This document shows positions 16,989 to 26,655 of a DNA stretch of 38,496 nucleotides, in pieces. Under the pieces are notes generated by a model that was not told where the DNA came from, did no database searches, and saw only the letters and a program-made list of their open reading frames with translations. Positions within the stretch are counted from its first letter, which is position 1. Each line of letters begins with the position of its first letter. This stretch comes from Waterburya agarophytonicola KI4 (GTDB lineage Bacteria > Cyanobacteriota > Cyanobacteriia > Cyanobacteriales > Xenococcaceae), in contig NZ_JADWDC010000048.1 of NCBI RefSeq assembly GCF_020640915.1, forward strand, positions 1 to 38,496, in the 5' to 3' direction. Both the position numbers and the translations under genes were made by a program.

Positions 16989-19900
16989 ATGAGTTCGGTT
17001 GTTCAATCTTCGGTAGCGGATCTAGAAGACAATAGCGTACTTGCTGCTTCTTATTTATTATTACGCCATCGACAAAAATTAGTAGAAGATCTGTGGGAGT
17101 CTGTACTGCGGTCTGAATGCGGTCAAGAAATGTTGGATTTACTCCAAAAAATGCGTTCTCTTTCTTCAGCCGAAGGACAAGTGACGGATTCATTTTCTCA
17201 ATCTACCGTACCTAAGCTGATTGAAGAATTGACTTTAAACGATGCTATTCAAGCAGCTAGAGCCTTTGCTCTCTATTTTCAACTCACTAATATAGTTGAA
17301 CAGCACTACGATAGTAGGGAACAAAAACTTTCTCGGCGGATAACCAATATAACTCTGTCCTCAGGCAATTCTAATGGCAATGGTTCTAAAAATGCGGTTA
17401 AAAACGGTCAACCCAGCATACGCGATGCCAAAATAGAAGAGTTAGAAGAAGATTGGGTAGAACCCACCATCTCTAGTAGCAATAAAGCAGGTTTGTTTAA
17501 CTGGCTTTTTCCTTATCTCAAGGAAATTAACATGCCCCCGTTGATGCTACAAAGATTACTAGAACAGCTAGATATTAGACTAGTGTTTACGGCTCACCCG
17601 ACAGAGATCGTGCGTCATACTATCAGGAAAAAACAACGTCGCATATCTCACATTTTAGAACAGTTAGACCAAGCGGAAGAAGTAATGCGGGAGGTAGGAC
17701 TTCCCGAATCATGGGAGGCTCAAGAAGCAACAAGCCAATTAACAGAGGAAATTCGCCTCTGGTGGCGTACTGATGAACTACACCAGTTTAAACCCAAAGT
17801 TTTGGATGAAGTAGATTATTCCCTCCACTATTTCCAAGAAGTATTGTTTGATGTAATTCCCCAATTGGCTGCTCGTTTAAAACAGTCTTTAAACGCTTCC
17901 TTTCCTAATTTAGTTTCTCCAACTCATAACTTTTGCTACTTTGGCTCTTGGGTCGGTTCAGATCGAGATGGGAACCCCTTTGTGACTCCTCAAGTTACCT
18001 GGGAAACCGCTTGTTATCAAAGAAAAATTGTAATTGAAAAGTACCTCAAGTCCATTGATCAACTGCGGGAATTATTAAGCTTATCTTTGCACTGGAGCGA
18101 TGTCAGACAAGAGTTGCTAGATTCTTTAGAACAAGATCAGCAGCAAATGCCAGGAATCTACGAACAACTAGCAATACGCTATCGTCAAGAGCCTTATCGC
18201 TTAAAACTTGCTTATATAGCTCAAAGATTAGAAAACACCCTAGAACGCAATCAAGCTCTATCTTCTGTAGCTGGCAGACAGGCTATTTCCGAGATTAATA
18301 CTGAGAATATTTATGCCAATGGGGCAGAATTTATTGCTGAGTTGAAGTTGATGCAGAGTAGTCTTACTGCTACTAGCTTGCACTGTCGGGAATTGGATAA
18401 TTTGATTTGTCAAGCTGAAGTATATGGATTTACTTTAGTCGAGCTAGATTTCCGTCAAGACTCATCTCGCCACAGCGATGCGATCGCTGAAATTACCGCT
18501 TATCTACAAGTTTTACCCAAACCCTACGACGAACTATCAGAATCGGAAAAAACTGCTTGGCTAATTCAAGAATTAAAAACCCGCAGACCTTTAATTCCTG
18601 CGGAAATGCCTTTTTCTGAGACAGCTTGCGAAACCATCGAAACCTTTAAAATGTTACGGTTGCTGCAACAGGAATTCGGACAAGGTATTTGCCAGACATA
18701 CATCATCAGTATGACTAACTTTGTTAGCGATGTTCTAGAAGTATTGTTACTTTCTCAAGAAGCAGGACTATACGACCCCGCATCCTGCCAGACTAGCGTC
18801 AGAATCGTTCCTTTATTTGAGACTGTCGAAGATTTAAAACGCGCTCCTGCAGTAATGCGGGAATTGTTTGAACTCCCCCTTTATCGGGCAGCTTTAGCAG
18901 GGGGATATCAATATGTGGCAGCGGATCGAGAACCAAATTCCTCACGAGATAATGCTCCACCTTTAAAACCTAGTGATTTGCAAGAAGTGATGTTGGGTTA
19001 TTCCGATAGCAATAAAGATTCGGGTTTTTTGAGTAGTAATTGGGAAATTCACAAAGCTCAACGAGCATTACAAAAGGTATCTTCTGAATTTGGTATTTCC
19101 TTGCGTATTTTTCACGGTCGTGGTGGTTCTGTCGGTCGTGGCGGTGGGCCTGCTTATTCGGCGATTTTAGCCCAACCTACGGATACAATCAAAGGTAGGA
19201 TTAAGATTACCGAACAAGGTGAAGTTTTAGCATCAAAATATTCTTTGCCCGAACTAGCTCTGTATCACTTAGAAACTATGACTACTGCGGTAATTCAGTC
19301 TAGTTTGCTGGGTAGCGGATTCGATCGCGTCGAACCTTGGAATCAAATCATGGAGGAGTTATCAGCGCGATCGCGTACTGTTTACAAAGCTTTGATTTAC
19401 GAAGAACCTGATTTTGTTGATTTCTTCCATTCGGTAACTCCTGTAGATGTTATTAGCCAGCTACAGATTGGCTCTCGACCTTCCAAACGACCTGGTAAAG
19501 GTTCTGGGGGTAAAAATAAGGATATGAGCAGTCTGCGAGCAATTCCTTGGGTATTTAGCTGGACTCAAAGTCGTTTTTTGCTACCTGCTTGGTATGGGAT
19601 AGGTTCGGCGTTACAAGGATTTTTGGATCAAGAGCCAGAAAAAAATCTCAATTTGCTGCAATACTTTTATGTTAAGTGGCCTTTCTTTAGAGTCGTAATT
19701 TCTAAGGTAGAGATGACTCTGGCTAAAGTCGATCTGCAAATAGCCGAACACTATGTTAGAGAATTATCTCAGCCTGAAGATTTAGAACGTTTTCAAAAAC
19801 TATTCGATCGAATATCTGAGGAATATTATCTAACCAAGGAGTTAATTCTAAAAATTAACGGTCAGAATAGACTTCTAGATGGCGATCCAGAACTACAAAG

Positions 19901-20084
19901 ATCGGTACAGTTGCGTAATGGAACGATTATTCCTTTAGGATTTTTGCAGGTAGCCTTGATCAAGCGTTTGCGTCAACATAATAAGTCTGAAGTACTCCAC
20001 TTCCGCTTTAGTAAAGAAGAGTTGTTACGAGGAGCAATGTTGACTATTAATGGTATTGCTGCGGGAATGCGTAACACGGGCTAA
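16989..20084 (+). CDS. ppc: Phosphoenolpyruvate carboxylase
   Basis: This 1031-aa enzyme carboxylates PEP to oxaloacetate, feeding the TCA branch and amino-acid synthesis. Landmarks are [20 protein letters not shown] with the catalytic His, [23 protein letters not shown], the [14 protein letters not shown] loop and the conserved C-terminal [10 protein letters not shown]. The N-terminus is extended by a poorly conserved linker (about residues 118-150) usual in cyanobacterial forms. There is no plant-type phosphorylation serine near the start. It ends at a strong hairpin terminator shared with sasA. Confidence 0.98.
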   Translation: MSSVVQSSVADLEDNSVLAASYLLLRHRQKLVEDLWESVLRSECGQEMLDLLQKMRSLSSAEGQVTDSFSQSTVPKLIEELTLNDAIQAARAFALYFQLTNIVEQHYDSREQKLSRRITNITLSSGNSNGNGSKNAVKNGQPSIRDAKIEELEEDWVEPTISSSNKAGLFNWLFPYLKEINMPPLMLQRLLEQLDIRLVFTAHPTEIVRHTIRKKQRRISHILEQLDQAEEVMREVGLPESWEAQEATSQLTEEIRLWWRTDELHQFKPKVLDEVDYSLHYFQEVLFDVIPQLAARLKQSLNASFPNLVSPTHNFCYFGSWVGSDRDGNPFVTPQVTWETACYQRKIVIEKYLKSIDQLRELLSLSLHWSDVRQELLDSLEQDQQQMPGIYEQLAIRYRQEPYRLKLAYIAQRLENTLERNQALSSVAGRQAISEINTENIYANGAEFIAELKLMQSSLTATSLHCRELDNLICQAEVYGFTLVELDFRQDSSRHSDAIAEITAYLQVLPKPYDELSESEKTAWLIQELKTRRPLIPAEMPFSETACETIETFKMLRLLQQEFGQGICQTYIISMTNFVSDVLEVLLLSQEAGLYDPASCQTSVRIVPLFETVEDLKRAPAVMRELFELPLYRAALAGGYQYVAADREPNSSRDNAPPLKPSDLQEVMLGYSDSNKDSGFLSSNWEIHKAQRALQKVSSEFGISLRIFHGRGGSVGRGGGPAYSAILAQPTDTIKGRIKITEQGEVLASKYSLPELALYHLETMTTAVIQSSLLGSGFDRVEPWNQIMEELSARSRTVYKALIYEEPDFVDFFHSVTPVDVISQLQIGSRPSKRPGKGSGGKNKDMSSLRAIPWVFSWTQSRFLLPAWYGIGSALQGFLDQEPEKNLNLLQYFYVKWPFFRVVISKVEMTLAKVDLQIAEHYVRELSQPEDLERFQKLFDRISEEYYLTKELILKINGQNRLLDGDPELQRSVQLRNGTIIPLGFLQVALIKRLRQHNKSEVLHFRFSKEELLRGAMLTINGIAAGMRNTG

Positions 20085-20105
20085 TTTGAGGAAAAAGGAA
20101 CGAGG

Positions 20106-20144
20106 AAAGAGGAAGGGTAACAACAGTTGTTACCCTTCCTCTTT
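20106..20144. terminator. Perfect bidirectional hairpin terminator between ppc and sasA
   Basis: A 19-bp perfect stem (20106-20124 with 20126-20144) has a single central base, so the real loop opens to about 5 nt. It is followed by TTTATTTA on the plus strand. Its last base is also the last base of the sasA stop codon, so the sasA transcript terminates immediately. Confidence 0.8.
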
Positions 20145-21310
20145 TATTTATAAACAAGGAGGGTAAATTGAAAGCAACTGCCTTCTTCGGGAGAGCTTTC
20201 TACCCAGATTTGCCCGTAGTGAGCGCAAACAATTTGATGGCACATAGCTAAACCCAAACCATAGCCATCGCGGTCTCGATCGCGATGAAGGCGGAAACTA
20301 TCTTCAAAGATTCGCTCTCTTTTTTCAGGGGGAATTCCCAAACCCGTGTCGCAGATACTTACTTGAATTTTTTGATTGGTGCGATGCAAAATAGAAAGGG
20401 AAATTTTCCCTCCCTTTGGAGTGTATTTAATGGCGTTATCGATTAAGTTGCTAATTAATTGGCGAATTAATTCTTCATCAGCATAAACATCAGGAATATC
20501 TTGAGGAATATCTTCCTTGAGGATCATTGACTTTTCCTCAAGTCTGGAGTCAAACTGAGCGATTATTTCACGACATAAAGGTTGCAGGCTTAAAGGAGAT
20601 GGCTTTACCTGTAGTTTGGCATTGATGTTTTGCGAATTGTGTAGGAGATCTCTAATCATACGCTCCATAATCCCAAATTGATTTTTCGCTTGCTCGAATA
20701 GCTTTTGCTTGAGAATTTTTAATTTTGTTTTGTCGAATTTGTCATTTTTTTCTGACAACTCGATTGTTTCTACTGACATAGAAGCTGCCGTTAAGGGAGT
20801 ACGCAAATCGTGGGCTAGCATTGCCAAAATTTTATCTTTGAAACGGAGTTGAGCTAGTAGCTCTTGTTTTTCTAACTTCAGACAAAATATTTCATCAGAA
20901 AGCCTGATTTTTTCAGCATTATAAGCTTCTTCCTCGATATCGATGATGTAACTTGCTTGAGAATTGTTGACTTTGATATTTTCTATGGCAGCTTGCCACT
21001 TGGGCCACCATTTTTCTAACTGCTTAATTAAATTACTTCCCGCTAAAGTTTGTTTGGGGGCAGGAGATATTTTTACTAAAGCGGGAGTGGCAACTAATCT
21101 TAAATATTCTACTAAATGAGGTTGCTTATCAATCTCAATGATGTTGAGCTTGAAAGAGTAGTCCGATCGTAGATTTTTTAAATAAATTTGAATCTGTTGA
21201 ATTTGTTCCTGTGAAGAAGTCCGTTTATCGATAAACAATAATAGTTGAAGCAATACTTTCTCGGTATTGTTCTGGCGAGGATCGGGAGACTGCTCGTTAA
21301 ATTGCAACAC
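20144..21310 (-). CDS. sasA: Circadian clock output histidine kinase SasA
   Basis: The 388-aa protein has an N-terminal KaiB-like thioredoxin-fold domain (about residues 18-115: LLQLLLFIDKRTSSQEQIQQ, then VATPALVKISP). A linker, a HisKA domain (MLAHDLRTPLTAASMSVE, with the phospho-His) and a HATPase domain (NLIDNAIKYTPKGG; CDTGLGIPPEKRERIFE; GYGLGLAMCHQIV) follow. SasA binds KaiC through the KaiB-like domain and phosphorylates RpaA to drive circadian transcription. No kai genes are in this window. The start is a GTG; no better start lies near. Identification is firm. Confidence 0.93.
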   Translation of the reverse strand: MLQFNEQSPDPRQNNTEKVLLQLLLFIDKRTSSQEQIQQIQIYLKNLRSDYSFKLNIIEIDKQPHLVEYLRLVATPALVKISPAPKQTLAGSNLIKQLEKWWPKWQAAIENIKVNNSQASYIIDIEEEAYNAEKIRLSDEIFCLKLEKQELLAQLRFKDKILAMLAHDLRTPLTAASMSVETIELSEKNDKFDKTKLKILKQKLFEQAKNQFGIMERMIRDLLHNSQNINAKLQVKPSPLSLQPLCREIIAQFDSRLEEKSMILKEDIPQDIPDVYADEELIRQLISNLIDNAIKYTPKGGKISLSILHRTNQKIQVSICDTGLGIPPEKRERIFEDSFRLHRDRDRDGYGLGLAMCHQIVCAHYGQIWVESSPEEGSCFQFTLLVYK

Positions 21311-21592
21311 TATATATGAATATCCAACAGATTAAATCGAAGCTTTTATGACTTTGTTATATAAAACAATACAGCAGACATACGAAATATTTTTAATCTT
21401 TTTTAAGGCAACTACTGTTGCATCTTTAGGTAAAGCTAAAAGCGCATCATAGCTTATCAAAAGCCACCATTTTAAAGCTTTTTTTTGTTAGCCAAACTTT
21501 CTCAGAATACATTATTAAGATATCATAAAATTTACCCAGATTGCCTTAGTTCCTTAATTCAGGTCATAAAAAATTTTTAGAAATATTACATC

Positions 21593-23182
21593 ATGGCTCT
21601 TGGTTATCTTGCCCTTGTCTTACACGCTCATCTACCTTTCGTTCGACATCCCGAAAGTGATTTTGTCTTAGAAGAAGAATGGTTATTTGAAGCCATTACT
21701 GAAACTTATGTTCCTTTGCTTCAAGTATTTGAAAACTTGAAACGGGATGGAGTTGATTTCAAAATGACTATGAGTATGACACCGCCATTGGTGTCTATGC
21801 TACGGGATGAATTATTACAAGACCGTTACGATGCTCACCTTGCCCAATTACAAGAATTAATTGATAAAGAAATAGATCGCCATCAGCATAACGGTCATAT
21901 GCTTTATTTGGCGGAATATTATGCTAATTCTTTTCGTCAGATTCGACAAACTTGGGAAAGCTACGATCGCAATTTAATATCTGCCTTTAAACAGTTTCTT
22001 GATAGTGGCAACCTAGATATCATTACCTGTGGTGCGACTCATGGTTATCTTCCTCTTATGAAGATGTATCCCGAGGCTGTTTGGTCGCAGATCAAAGTAG
22101 CTTGCGAACATTATGAAGAGAATTTTGGTCGCCCCCCCAAAGGGATTTGGTTACCTGAATGTGCTTACTATGAAGGTGTGGAAAGAATGCTCGCCGATGC
22201 TGGCTTGCGTTACTTTTTAACCGACGGACACGGTATTCTTTATGCTCGTCCTCGCCCCCGTTATGGCTCTTATGCCCCTATTTACACGGAAACGGGGGTT
22301 GCAGCCTTTGGTCGCGACCACGAATCTTCTCAACAGGTTTGGTCTTCTAAGGTAGGATATCCTGGTGCAGTAGAATATCGCGAATTTTATAAAGATTTGG
22401 GTTGGGAAGCTGAATATGAATATATTAAGCCCTACATCATGCCCAATGGTCAGCGCAAAAATACAGGAATTAAGTACCATAAAATTACCACCCGTGACGG
22501 AGGTTTATCAGAAAAAGGTTTATACGATCCTTACTGGGCGAGAGAGAAAGCAGCAGAACACGCTGGCAACTTTATGTATAACAGAGGACAGCAGATCCAA
22601 AATTTGAATGGAATGTTGCAACGCCCTCCCATTGTAGTTTCTCCTTATGATGCGGAGTTATTCGGTCATTGGTGGTATGAAGGACCTCAATTTATTGATT
22701 TTCTGTTCCGCAAGAGTTGGTACGATCAAAATACCTATGACATGACTCACTTGTCGGAATATCTCCAGCAGCAACCCACACAACAAGTATGTCGTCCTTC
22801 TCAGTCTAGTTGGGGTTACAAAGGATTTCATGAGTATTGGTTGAATGAAACTAATGCTTGGATTTATCCTCACCTACACAAAGCAGCAGAAAGAATGATC
22901 AAACTAGCCAGTCGCGAACCTGCTGACGAGCTTGAATGGCGCGCTTTAAATCAAGCTGCCAGAGAAGTTTTGTTGGCACAGTCATCTGACTGGGCATTTA
23001 TTATGCGTACTGGTACGATGGTGCCTTATGCTATTCGCAGAACGCGATCGCATTTACTACGGTTTAATAAAATCTATGATGATATTTTGGTTGGCAAGAT
23101 AGATTCTGGCTGGTTAGAAAAAGTCGAAGCAATTGATAATATTTTCCCTAATATTAATTATCGAACTTACAGAACAGCGTAG
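21593..23182 (+). CDS. GH57 family alpha-glucan enzyme, probable 1,4-alpha-glucan branching enzyme
   Basis: The 529-aa protein shows the GH57 motifs: LVLHAHLPFVRH at the start, CGATHGYLPL, WLPECAYYEG with the nucleophile Glu (residue 189) and SPYDAELFGHWW with the acid/base Asp (residue 353). The length and the N-terminal ALGYLALVLHAHLPF match the GH57 branching-enzyme branch (TK1436-like) rather than amylopullulanases. The substrate is probably glycogen or another alpha-glucan in the cytoplasm. It is divergent from sasA with 282 nt between starts and ends at a hairpin terminator. Confidence 0.88.
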   Translation: MALGYLALVLHAHLPFVRHPESDFVLEEEWLFEAITETYVPLLQVFENLKRDGVDFKMTMSMTPPLVSMLRDELLQDRYDAHLAQLQELIDKEIDRHQHNGHMLYLAEYYANSFRQIRQTWESYDRNLISAFKQFLDSGNLDIITCGATHGYLPLMKMYPEAVWSQIKVACEHYEENFGRPPKGIWLPECAYYEGVERMLADAGLRYFLTDGHGILYARPRPRYGSYAPIYTETGVAAFGRDHESSQQVWSSKVGYPGAVEYREFYKDLGWEAEYEYIKPYIMPNGQRKNTGIKYHKITTRDGGLSEKGLYDPYWAREKAAEHAGNFMYNRGQQIQNLNGMLQRPPIVVSPYDAELFGHWWYEGPQFIDFLFRKSWYDQNTYDMTHLSEYLQQQPTQQVCRPSQSSWGYKGFHEYWLNETNAWIYPHLHKAAERMIKLASREPADELEWRALNQAAREVLLAQSSDWAFIMRTGTMVPYAIRRTRSHLLRFNKIYDDILVGKIDSGWLEKVEAIDNIFPNINYRTYRTA

Positions 23183-23215
23183 TAATTTGAAGATTTTAGT
23201 CTTGTGATTGTTGCT

Positions 23216-23261
23216 TATCCCTAACTATGATTATCTATAATCTAGTTAAGGGATATTTTTT
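23216..23261 (+). terminator. Terminator of the GH57 gene
   Basis: TATCCCTAACTA pairs with TAGTTAAGGGATA (one bulge). An inner GATTAT/ATAATC pairing extends the stem, and a run ATTTTTTATA follows. The T-run reaches the stop codon of the minus-strand regulator gene. Confidence 0.65.
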
Positions 23262-23979
23262 ATAACTTCAAGTTATTTCGATCAATTAGCAGAGTATTAA
23301 TACAAATTGAATTGTCATTTTTAACCGAGATTATTCCCTGACGTCGCAGTTTACCCATTAACCTAGTTACCGTAACTCTAGTAGAGCCGATCGCGCTCCC
23401 AATTTGGGCATGAGTTAATGTATAAGGCAAACAATATTGTTGATCGTTTTCTCGACCGTATTCTTCAATTAATAGAGTTAGAAAACTAGTAAGACGATCT
23501 ATAGTTCTTCTTTGACCTAAAGCACTCAGCCACAAAAGTTTTCTTTGATGTTGATCGCGAAAAGCATTGTATATTTCTTGACGAAAATCAGGCCAATTTT
23601 CTAAGTCTTGCCAATAAAGCCAAGCGACTTGAGTATAATCGACGTGAGCGTAGGCATGGAAACTAAAAGAATGATGAGACAGAACTTCAAATGGTTTGCC
23701 CACACCTACAAAGCCTAAAAAGGCTGTTTCAACTTCTTCTGTTAACCCTGGATCTGATTCAGTAATATTGTCCAAACAATGGTCTTCTTGATGCATTTGA
23801 GTTTCGCTAACTAAACGAATTGCACCTTGATTGACCAGATAAATCAGTTGGGGACGAACGGGAATTTGCTCATCTTTACGAAAAATGCGATCGCGATAGT
23901 GGGTTTGCGCCCAGTCCATGATACTTTTCCAGGTCAAAATTGGATGAGATTCCTCAGAGGAGTGATCGGAAAATTGCAT
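23260..23979 (-). CDS. Crp/Fnr family transcriptional regulator (NtcA-like helix-turn-helix)
   Basis: The 239-aa protein has a cNMP-type beta-roll region (about 35-150: IFRKDEQIPVRP, VNQGAIRLVSE) and a C-terminal winged helix with YTLTHAQIGSAIGSTRVTVTRLMGKLRRQGII. The recognition helix is very like NtcA, but the effector domain differs and carries an insert with acidic residues (about 65-85). I call it an NtcA-like paralogue rather than NtcA. It is divergent from the DALR-domain gene, with 43 nt between start codons, and may regulate it. Confidence 0.82.
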   Translation of the reverse strand: MQFSDHSSEESHPILTWKSIMDWAQTHYRDRIFRKDEQIPVRPQLIYLVNQGAIRLVSETQMHQEDHCLDNITESDPGLTEEVETAFLGFVGVGKPFEVLSHHSFSFHAYAHVDYTQVAWLYWQDLENWPDFRQEIYNAFRDQHQRKLLWLSALGQRRTIDRLTSFLTLLIEEYGRENDQQYCLPYTLTHAQIGSAIGSTRVTVTRLMGKLRRQGIISVKNDNSICINTLLIDRNNLKL

Positions 23980-24022
23980 AAGATGAAGGCAAAATAAAAG
24001 ATCAACGCATATTTGATTCTAC

Positions 24023-24985
24023 ATGGATAGTAATGTATCAAAAGAGACTTTTTTACATAAGTTTTTGAACCCACCATCGATTCCAGAAAAAATACCTATT
24101 GCCATTGAGGATTTATTAAAATTCAAGCTCCTGTCAGCCTTAGATTTATATCGGCAAAAAGCAAATGTTGCTTTGAATACTGAGTTTATTAATCGGAGTC
24201 TTAGAGGTAATATCGTTCTTTTACACGCTTCTATTGAGTCTATATACTCTAAGATCCAAGTCGACCGAGTTTTATTAACATCACAACTGACATCTATTGT
24301 GTATAGTTCTTCTATTGCTTTGAGTCTAGCTCCTCGCGTCCAAAAAAAACCTCAAATTGTGGCAGAAGAATTGGTCGATTTATGGGATTTTGAATCGGAT
24401 AATATTAGTACTCAATTTCATTTGAATTTGAGAATTGATTTGGTAGAATCTGGCTCGATTAATTTTTATTTAGATTCAAAATCTATTGCCAGTTGGCTAG
24501 ATCGATCGCTAAAATTACTGGATACAAAAACTGCCGTCAAGCCCAATATATCTCAATCTAGTCAGTTAGATCCTACGGCGATCGCTTTGTTCCCCGTACA
24601 ATACGTTCATGGTCGCTGTTGCTCGTTATTGCGCCTGGGAGAAAGAGAAAAACTAATGGTATTCAACAACAGAAGCGAATCTATATCTTGGCTAGACGAA
24701 AGAGGTGATTTGTGGCTTAAGGAAGTAGCTGAATTTTATTTACTGCGTCAGTTGTTTTTAGTTACAGATTTGTTTGCCAAAGAATCGACTAATTGGCACA
24801 AGCTAGCCTTTAATTTTAGTCAGATAATCATGATTTTTTTAGCAGAATGTCGTTTCCTGGGGGAAATACAACGAGAGACTCCCCAAAAAGCGATCGCTCG
24901 TTTGAGACTAATTGCGATCGCCAACTACTGGCTGGAAAGAATTTTGGTAGAGAAATTAAACATCCCAGCACCAAGCAGCTTATAA
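24023..24985 (+). CDS. Stand-alone DALR anticodon-binding domain protein
   Basis: The 320-aa protein is poorly conserved at its N-terminus. From about residue 190 it carries the arginyl-tRNA-synthetase-type DALR pattern: FPVQYVHGRCCSLLRLGE, then a helical region, and the closing RLRLIAIANYWLERILVEKL with a final NIPAP. No catalytic HIGH or KMSKS motif is present, so it cannot charge tRNA. A tRNA-binding or regulatory role is possible; function is unknown. It is followed after 47 nt by the membrane GTPase gene on the same strand. Confidence 0.7.
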   Translation: MDSNVSKETFLHKFLNPPSIPEKIPIAIEDLLKFKLLSALDLYRQKANVALNTEFINRSLRGNIVLLHASIESIYSKIQVDRVLLTSQLTSIVYSSSIALSLAPRVQKKPQIVAEELVDLWDFESDNISTQFHLNLRIDLVESGSINFYLDSKSIASWLDRSLKLLDTKTAVKPNISQSSQLDPTAIALFPVQYVHGRCCSLLRLGEREKLMVFNNRSESISWLDERGDLWLKEVAEFYLLRQLFLVTDLFAKESTNWHKLAFNFSQIIMIFLAECRFLGEIQRETPQKAIARLRLIAIANYWLERILVEKLNIPAPSSL

Positions 24986-25032
24986 AATTTATAGACTAAC
25001 ATCTAAATACAGGACAAAACTGAAACTATCTT

Positions 25033-26631
25033 ATGCCCCTGTTTCGTATAGTAGCTTTATTTCTCGGTCTGAGCCTCATTCTGGGATTATCCATCTGGCT
25101 GGTGACATCCTTGTCCCATCTGTATATGCAGATATCTTTTACTGCACCCATTTTGGCTAATTTATTGCTGCTATTGGTAATTGTTTTAATTGCCTCTCTC
25201 ATTGGGGGATATATTTACTATGTCAATAAATATACTAGTAGAAGTTCCCGTTCTAGAAAGGGCAAACGTCGGGTTAATAAAGTTAAAATACCAGAGGAAA
25301 AAACTCAGGTAGCAGCCCAAAACCTCCAGGCATTAAGGCAACAAGTCGGACAAATACAAGATAAAATTGCTCAAAAAGCCTTAATTAATCGATCGCAGCA
25401 GATAGAGGCAGATTTGCAACGGGGAGAAGTAAAAGTTGTTATCTTTGGTACGGGTTCGGCAGGAAAAACTTCTCTAGTTAATGCTTTAATTGGCGAGATA
25501 GTAGGGGAAGTCAATCCGATTATGGGAACGACTACCCAAGGAGAAACCTATAGCCTTAAGTTAAAAGGGGTAGGCAGGGAAATTTTAATTATTGATACTC
25601 CTGGTATTTTAGAAACAGGAATAGCAGGCACGGAAAGGGAAGGAATAGCCCGTCAACTAGCTACAGAAGCCGATTTACTGGTGTTTGTTGTCGATAACGA
25701 CCTCAGACAGTCAGAATACGAACCATTGAAAGCATTAGCCGAAATTGGCAAGCGATCGCTTTTAGTGTTTAATAAAACAGATCTCTACACTGACGAAGAT
25801 CGAGAAATAATTTTGGGGCGACTCAAAGAAAGAGTCAAAACTTTTATTGCCCCTACTGACGTTACTGCTATTTGTGCTAATCCTCAAGCAGTACAATTAC
25901 CCAGTGGAGAAATTGTCGAACCCACCGCCGAAATTATTCCTTTGATTAAAAGATTGGTAGCGGTATTGCGGGCGGAAGGAGAAGATTTGATTGCGGATAA
26001 TATTTTGCTGCAATCTCATCGTTTGGGAGAGGAAGCCCGCAAAATAATTGATATTCAACGACGTAGAGAGTCAGATAAGATAATCGATCGCTATCAATGG
26101 ATTGGTGCGGGAGTAATTGCGGTGACTCCCCTACCCGTAGTGGATATGTTGGCGACAGCAGCTATTAACGCTCAAATGGTAATTGAAATTGGCAGAATTT
26201 ATGGCATCGAGCTTAATTTGGAACAGGGCAAAGAATTAGCCTTATCTTTGGGTAAGACTCTCGTTAGTTTGGGCATAGTTAAGGGCGCGCTAGATATTTT
26301 AGCTAAAGCACTCCAGTTTCATTTTGCTACTTATATTGTGGGAAAAGCGATTCAAGCTGTCTCGGCTGCTTATTTAACCCGTATTGCGGGTAAAAGTTTT
26401 GTCGAATATTTTAAACGCAATCTGGATTGGGGAGATGGTGGCATGACTGAAGTAGTGCAGCAACAGTTTCAACTAAGTCGCCGAGATGAATTTGTTAAAT
26501 CGTTCGTGCAAGATGCTATTTCTAAAGTGGTGCAACCTTTATCGGAAGCTTGGGGAGACGAAGAATTAGAAGAAATGTCAGAACTTGAAGTAGTAGAAGA
26601 AATGTCAGCACAATTAGAAGATGACTGGTAA
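25033..26631 (+). CDS. Membrane-anchored GTPase with DUF697 domain
   Basis: The 532-aa protein has two membrane helices near the start (about 4-26 and 38-62) and a basic stretch (RSRKGKRRVNKVK). The Era-like GTPase domain has IFGTGSAGKTSLVNALIG (P-loop), the GTTTQGE switch, IIDTPGILE (G3) and LVFNKTDL (G4). The C-terminal DUF697 region (about 340-480) contains GVIAVTPLPVVDMLATAAIN. The tail is acidic (LEEMSELEVVEEMS, ending EDDW). The family is common in cyanobacteria with no proven role; membrane trafficking or stress functions have been suggested from domain content only. It is likely in one unit with the DALR gene. Confidence 0.85.
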   Translation: MPLFRIVALFLGLSLILGLSIWLVTSLSHLYMQISFTAPILANLLLLLVIVLIASLIGGYIYYVNKYTSRSSRSRKGKRRVNKVKIPEEKTQVAAQNLQALRQQVGQIQDKIAQKALINRSQQIEADLQRGEVKVVIFGTGSAGKTSLVNALIGEIVGEVNPIMGTTTQGETYSLKLKGVGREILIIDTPGILETGIAGTEREGIARQLATEADLLVFVVDNDLRQSEYEPLKALAEIGKRSLLVFNKTDLYTDEDREIILGRLKERVKTFIAPTDVTAICANPQAVQLPSGEIVEPTAEIIPLIKRLVAVLRAEGEDLIADNILLQSHRLGEEARKIIDIQRRRESDKIIDRYQWIGAGVIAVTPLPVVDMLATAAINAQMVIEIGRIYGIELNLEQGKELALSLGKTLVSLGIVKGALDILAKALQFHFATYIVGKAIQAVSAAYLTRIAGKSFVEYFKRNLDWGDGGMTEVVQQQFQLSRRDEFVKSFVQDAISKVVQPLSEAWGDEELEEMSELEVVEEMSAQLEDDW

Positions 26632-26655
26632 TTTTTAATTGATGACACGCCCTAG

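Noticed and set aside
23260-23979. Identification as NtcA itself
   Set aside because: The recognition helix is NtcA-like but the effector domain and its insert differ; paralogue is safer.
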